Assembly (NCBI RefSeq): GCF_002234675.1
Contig: NC_019879.2
Span: 26,038,773 to 26,102,772 of the forward strand
Reading direction: 5' to 3'
Origin: Oryzias latipes
Taxonomy: Eukaryota; Chordata; Actinopteri; Beloniformes; Adrianichthyidae
Length of the DNA: 64,000 bases
Made by a program: the position numbers and the translations under genes. The notes beneath the pieces were generated by a model. That model ran no database searches and was not told the origin of the DNA. It saw only the letters and a list, made by a program, of their open reading frames with translations. Below are positions 59,465 through 64,000 of this stretch, piece by piece (the first letter of the stretch is position 1; each line of letters starts with the position of its first letter).

Positions 59465-62310
59465 GAACAACTTTTCATTTCATTTCATTTCATTTATTTA
59501 TTTGTTCCTTTCATGAAAATTGATGTTCAAATGTTTACATATTTCTCTTACATATTAAACATTTTCATGATTGGAAAGGAGCAGAATTGAAGAACACAAT
59601 TCTTATAATTATCTGCTCCCTTTTAAACATTACATTTACATTTCTCACACCATCACCTGTGCTCAGATTTCACAATGTACAGTTCCACTACACAGTAAAT
59701 ACATTCCATTCATTTATTACATAAATTCCAAAAATTCCATTCAACAGTCAAGTTTGTACAAACTAATTTGTTTAGCTTTATACATCCGTTTAAATTGAAT
59801 AATACTTTGACAACTTTTTAACTGATTCTCCTGGGAATTCCACATTTTTACCCCTGCTATAGACAAGCACTTTTGCTTTAATGTTGTTCGAGCAATCTGT
59901 TGTTTGAAATCAAATTTTCTCCTATGATTTTCATCTCCTGTGGTAAAAATAAAAAGCTTTTGAAGGTCTTCTGGTAAATCTCTGTTTCTGGCTTTAAACA
60001 TAACTAATAAGGTCTGCAATTCAATTAAATTTTTGAGTTTTAATAAGCCTGACTTAATAAAAAGTTCATTTGTGTGATCTCTAAAATTAGCTTTGTGAAT
60101 AATTCGAATAGCTCTCTTCTGTAGCAGAATTAAGGGCCTTATATTTGTTTCATATGTATTTCCCCACACTTCAATACAATACGTAAAATAAGGTAAAACC
60201 AAAGAGCAATATAACATGTGCATAATATGACATGGTAAAACATATTTAGATTTGTTCAGAACAAAAAGGCTCTTGGCTACTTTATTTTTTACATAAAATA
60301 TATGAGATTTCCATGTTAATTTGTCGTCCAACATAACCCCTAAAAATTTAAATTCAGACACCTGTTCTATATTTATGTTGTCAATGGACAAAGTCACTTC
60401 TGTTCCGTTTTTATTACCAAATACCATAAACTTTGTTTTAGTTAGATTCAAAGATAGTTTATTGTAGTCAAACCACATTTTTAGTTTTATCATTTCCATT
60501 TCAATACTTTTAGCTAAGGTTTTCAGATTATCCCCAGAACAAAAAAAGTTGGTATCATCAGCAAATAAAACAAACTGTAACAACTTAGAAATATCACAAA
60601 TATCATTTATATATAAAATAAAAAGTTTAGGTCCTACAATTGAGCCTTGTGGGAGTCCACAAATAATATTCATGAGATCAGACTTCTTACCTCCAAACTG
60701 CACATATTGTTGTCTGTTTTTTAAATAACTGGTGATCCAGTTCAGGGCGATTCCTCTAACCCCATATGCATATAATTTAGAAATCAAGATAGAATGATCT
60801 ATGGTGTCAAAAGCCTTTTTTAAATCCATGAAAACTCCTATTGTGTATTTCTTTTTGTCAATTGCTGTTGAAATTTCTTCAACTATTTTCATTATAGCCA
60901 AGTCTGTAGACCTATTATAACGAAACCCAAACTGATTCTCACTTAACAATTTATTTTTTTCAATAAAGCTGTCTAGTTTGTTAACGAACAACTTTTCTAA
61001 AACTTTAGAAAATTGTGAAAGTAATGAAACTGGTCTGTAATTATTAAAAGTATGTCTGTCTCCATTTTTAAAAAAAGGAATAACTTTAGCTATTTTCATC
61101 TTCTCAGGAAAAATTCCTAATCTAAGTGAAAGATTAAAGATATGATGTAGTGGTTTTACAACACAATCAATTGTCATTTTTATTAATTTCATGTCAGTCC
61201 CGTCACTGTCCTTTGAGGTCTTGTTTTTTAGTTTGTATACTGTAGTCAAAATATCATTATCAGTCACATCAGATAAATACATAGATTGAGAAATCCAATT
61301 TTTATTTTTAATAATATCTTTTGATTGTAAATTACATGTAATATTTTCTGCTAAATTGGGTCCTATATTTACAAAAAATGAATTGAATTCATTTGCCATG
61401 TCCTCTTGCTTTTTAATGACCACATTGTCTTTAAGGAAGAAGTGAGGTAGTTCCATTGATCCTGACTTATTTCCTATGACCTTATTCAGAATATTCCACG
61501 TAGCCTTTAAGTTATGTTTATTTTCATGCAGAATCCTATGATAATATTTCTTTTCAGCTTGTCTCAATACATTTGTTAACTTGTTTTTGTAAACCTTATA
61601 ACGTTTTTCAGCTGCTGCTGTTCTTAAGTTTAAAAAGTCCTTATAGAGTTTGTTTTTCTTTTTACAAGCATTCTGTAGGCCCTTTGTTATCCAGGGTTTT
61701 CTTTTATTTTTAGATTTAGGTCTACTTAGAACTTCTGGACAATGTCTATTGTAAAGATCTAAATAACATTTCAGAAAAGCCTCATATGCACCATTTACAT
61801 CATCTGTATAAATTTCATTCCAGTCTTGATTTATGAGATCATTTCTGAACGCGTTCACAGTTTCATCATTCCTTATTCTTTTGTATATTTGGTGAATTTC
61901 TGCTGACTTTTTTTGCAACCTGAAGTCAAATATAGCAAATACAGGCAAGTGATCGCTTATGTCATTAATTACTAACCCACAATTTCTTTGAGTTTCCAAA
62001 ATATTAGTAAAAATGTTGTCTATTAAAGTTGCACTAGTTGTTGTTATTCTGCTAGGCTTTGTAATCAAAGGATACAGTCCTTTACTATATAATGAATCAA
62101 AAAAATCAGATGTTTGTAAATGTGAATCTAGCTTTATGAGATCTATATTGAAGTCTCCACAAATTATTAATTGTTTATGATGGTTTAGATTACTTAACAT
62201 ATCTTCTAAATTTTCCTTAAAAGTTTCAATTTTTGATCCTGGTTTCCTATATACACATCCAACAGTCATATTTTTGTTTTTTTGTAACTCTATTTCCACA
62301 GAACTTTAAG
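59465..62310 (-). mobile_element. 5'-truncated non-LTR retrotransposon (LINE)
   Basis: The element runs on the minus strand. Its 3' end is a pentanucleotide tail (repeated ATGAA units, 59465-59500), as in CR1/Jockey-group elements. The 5' end breaks off inside the endonuclease domain near 62300-62310. A possible short target duplication is AAAGTT at both junctions. It lies immediately upstream of lct in the same orientation. Confidence 0.93.
59741..62299 (-). CDS. LINE ORF2: partial endonuclease plus reverse transcriptase
   Basis: 852 codons without a stop. The first codon is GTG, simply where the truncated frame becomes open, so the natural start is missing. The N-terminal part retains the second half of an AP-type endonuclease (GDFNIDL, SATLIDNIF, SDHLPVFAIFDF). 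The reverse transcriptase follows with its blocks in order: VIPFFKNGDRHTFNNYRPVS, NQFGFRYNRST, FMDLKKAFDTIDH, GLPQGSIVGPKLF and the catalytic FADDT, then the thumb region and a C-terminal domain with VLPYFTYCIEVWG. The clade is CR1/Rex1/Jockey-like; the exact clade is not assigned. The intact frame implies a recent insertion. Without the first half of the endonuclease it should not be autonomous. Confidence 0.95.
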   Translation of the reverse strand: MEIELQKNKNMTVGCVYRKPGSKIETFKENLEDMLSNLNHHKQLIICGDFNIDLIKLDSHLQTSDFFDSLYSKGLYPLITKPSRITTTSATLIDNIFTNILETQRNCGLVINDISDHLPVFAIFDFRLQKKSAEIHQIYKRIRNDETVNAFRNDLINQDWNEIYTDDVNGAYEAFLKCYLDLYNRHCPEVLSRPKSKNKRKPWITKGLQNACKKKNKLYKDFLNLRTAAAEKRYKVYKNKLTNVLRQAEKKYYHRILHENKHNLKATWNILNKVIGNKSGSMELPHFFLKDNVVIKKQEDMANEFNSFFVNIGPNLAENITCNLQSKDIIKNKNWISQSMYLSDVTDNDILTTVYKLKNKTSKDSDGTDMKLIKMTIDCVVKPLHHIFNLSLRLGIFPEKMKIAKVIPFFKNGDRHTFNNYRPVSLLSQFSKVLEKLFVNKLDSFIEKNKLLSENQFGFRYNRSTDLAIMKIVEEISTAIDKKKYTIGVFMDLKKAFDTIDHSILISKLYAYGVRGIALNWITSYLKNRQQYVQFGGKKSDLMNIICGLPQGSIVGPKLFILYINDICDISKLLQFVLFADDTNFFCSGDNLKTLAKSIEMEMIKLKMWFDYNKLSLNLTKTKFMVFGNKNGTEVTLSIDNINIEQVSEFKFLGVMLDDKLTWKSHIFYVKNKVAKSLFVLNKSKYVLPCHIMHMLYCSLVLPYFTYCIEVWGNTYETNIRPLILLQKRAIRIIHKANFRDHTNELFIKSGLLKLKNLIELQTLLVMFKARNRDLPEDLQKLFIFTTGDENHRRKFDFKQQIARTTLKQKCLSIAGVKMWNSQENQLKSCQSIIQFKRMYKAKQISLYKLDC

Positions 62311-62362
62311 TTCTAACTGTAAAACTTGATTGTTCAGGTTGTGTCTTGAAGTAGATGAATGG

Positions 62363-62375
62363 GTTAACTGTTAAA
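62363..62375. promoter_or_regulatory. HNF1-like site in DNA beyond the LINE
   Basis: GTTAACTGTTAAA resembles the HNF1 palindrome (GTTAATNATTAAC). It lies in unique sequence just upstream of the LINE's truncated end; before the insertion it would have been about 330 bp from the lct start. Inferred from motif and position. Confidence 0.3.
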
Positions 62376-62499
62376 AGGACTCAAACAAAGTTTGAAAAAG
62401 AGGAAACGTGACTAAACGTAAGGAAGAACAAGTCCTGGTGAGCAAACAAATATTAAAGGTTTCAGTTTGTTGATTTTTTTAAACACACTTCCCTTTGTC

Positions 62500-63006
62500 A
62501 TGGTGCCTCTGTCAGCGCTCCTCCCCCTCCCAGCTCTGCTCTGCTCTTGACTCACCAGCTGTGACTACTCACCTCATCAGACTCCTTCTCTTCATAAGGA
62601 GACCCAGCTCCAGCATTCTTCGCCAGTTCGTTAACACTGATGGAACTTCATTCCACGAGAGTCACATGAGTCATCCACCACCTCGAGCAGAAGCCGAATA
62701 CCTGAGCTCCCTAAAACACTCCGCTCCTCAAGAACTCCAGCCACGCTGCTGACTAGTGCTCCTGTCACGTCAAGATCAAGATCCGCCGTCTCGCCACTCA
62801 ACCCTACCGAAGCTTCGCCACGAACTCTGAAAACCTTTGTCCGTACCTTCAGCCACGCCTCAGTCTCAGCTCCGCCAGAGTACCAGCCTCACTATTCATC
62901 AAGACCCGTTGAATCTACAATAAAACTAATTTCTTACCTTACCACTTACCTGCCTTTTCCTTCCGGGTACCAGAGTCTGGGTTTGTCTCGTGTTCTGACC
63001 ATGACA
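62500..63006. repeat. Common fish interspersed repeat
   Basis: The layout (CACCAGCTGTGACTACTCAC, a C-rich body, ACAATAAAACTAATTTCTTA, then GGGTTTGTCTCGTGTTCTGA and CATGACAG) is that of a family of fish repeats ending near TGTCA/TGACA. Related fragments appear at 23590 and 30640. Exact class not assigned. Confidence 0.45.
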
Positions 63007-63896
63007 GTGAGCACTGAATACTAAAACACTATTTAAGAATCACAAGTTTTAGTTGTTTTTATTTTGAATTTTTACAATTTTAAACTCATTTAGTTGGCTG
63101 TTAATCAGTGCAAGGTGGGTGGGACATTCCTGTTTATTCTGTTTGAAGCGTGGAGGCAGACCGCAGCTGTATTAACTTTACCATGTAAACCTTTTTTCTG
63201 TGTAAAAACTACGCAGTCACATAACCCCACAATTGGCAAAATATCTTCCAAAAGCAAAAGACAAGCTATCAATTATTGTGAAAAATGAAATCATCAATAT
63301 AGGTCAACACCCCCCCAAAATATTTTTTTTTCTATTTTTATGAAAAGGGATTCACACTAATAAGCGATACTCAAAAAATGACCAATCTGCGAAATAATTA
63401 ATGAAAACGTAAAGTTTTTTTTCCTTTTACCAAAATGAAGCATTTTAAAAGAAATTATTTGTTGTAATTTAGGAGTTAATACAATTATTACTTTAACTTT
63501 CTCTTCCATTTATCCATTTACTGAAGATATAAAAGTATCCTTACTAATGAAAAAGAATCAACAGAACAGTCAGCTCGTTGGCATGACACTTTATCCAAAC
63601 TCCAGGAAGTGAGCTGTTTCATAAAAACCCTAAAGTTCAACATGTGTTTGTCTAAAAACAACTGTGACTTACAACTTATCAAAACATTGCTTTAAAAATG
63701 ATTTAAAAAACCAAACAGAACCATGAACGGGAGAAGCATAGAGGAAAAAAAAACAAAACAACAAACAGACAGAAACAAGAAAATTTTTGGAGAAAGAAGA
63801 TTTTTTGAAAAAACAAACATCTGAGGAAACGTAAGACTTAAAAGATTCCCTGACTTTAAAAAGGAATCATTTAGAAAGTTTTAAACATCAACTGTT
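63007..63896. other. AT-rich spacer at window end
   Basis: No gene recognised; possibly the 3' UTR of the gene suggested at 63897-63944. Confidence 0.4.
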
Positions 63897-63944
63897 CTAC
63901 TTCACTGGTCTGTCCTTTCGGGTCAGCTTCTGCTCTGGAAGTTC
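63897..63944 (-). CDS. Possible last coding exon of an unidentified gene
   Basis: On the minus strand a good acceptor (CACCCCCTTTGCAG) is followed by an open stretch reading ELPEQKLTRKDRPVK and a TAG stop. The charged, low-complexity sequence looks like a protein tail, but I do not recognise it. The preceding exon would lie outside the window. If unspliced, the frame also stays open to the window edge. Confidence 0.3.
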   Translation of the reverse strand, partial: ELPEQKLTRKDRPVK

Positions 63945-64000
63945 CTGCAAAGGGGGTGGAATTGGTCTCCTCAGTCCTGTAGTGCCCTCTACTGGTAAAC

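Overview
The window is vertebrate nuclear DNA from a ray-finned (teleost) fish. The evidence is intron-split vertebrate genes with short fish-sized introns, several fish-type transposon families (hAT, Tc1/mariner, tRNA-derived SINEs, a CR1/Jockey-type LINE), and CXCR1/2, connexin-45 and lactase genes that align well with their human counterparts while differing in fish-like ways. The exact species cannot be named from sequence alone. There are no operons, phage, CRISPR arrays or bacterial features.

Layout. (1) 1-5026, + strand: the 3' two thirds of a PARP9-like gene (second macrodomain to stop), with a hAT MITE, a SINE and a Tc1 scrap in its introns. (2) 6318-7885, - strand: complete faim (four coding exons, 180 aa). 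(3) 9.0-12.8 kb: transposon-rich spacer with a 1.2 kb inverted-repeat element. (4) 13084-14601, - strand: a CXCR1/CXCR2-type chemokine receptor, with its start codon on a tiny upstream exon. (5) 15-40 kb: a gene-poor stretch of about 25 kb holding several non-autonomous DNA transposons (two with matched terminal inverted repeats, one of these also with a perfect 8-bp target duplication), a decayed Tc1 transposase, a tRNA-derived SINE and dispersed copies of one recurrent repeat, called R1 here. (6) 44212-45384, + strand: gjc1 (connexin 45), with a probable 5' untranslated exon near 40.6 kb and a long 3' UTR. (7) 48079-59195, - strand: complete lct (lactase-phlorizin hydrolase), which I resolve into 17 coding exons with matching phases (1879 aa). 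(8) about 59470-62310, - strand: a 5'-truncated LINE with an intact 852-codon reverse-transcriptase ORF, a few hundred bases upstream of the lct start. (9) 62.3-64 kb: repeats and a possible last exon of another minus-strand gene.

The genes are independent units. PARP9 and CXCR1/2 belong to interferon and neutrophil biology, FAIM to apoptosis resistance, connexin 45 to gap junctions and lactase to the intestinal brush border. gjc1 and lct are convergent. The most interesting details are in lct. Only the fourth glycosidase domain keeps both catalytic glutamates. The third, which is active in mammals, has Glu replaced by Gln at the acid/base position. Exon 4 has a nearby partial duplicate that preserves splice phases. 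Intron 14 carries a palindrome of about 520 bp. A seemingly recent LINE separates the proximal promoter from older upstream DNA.
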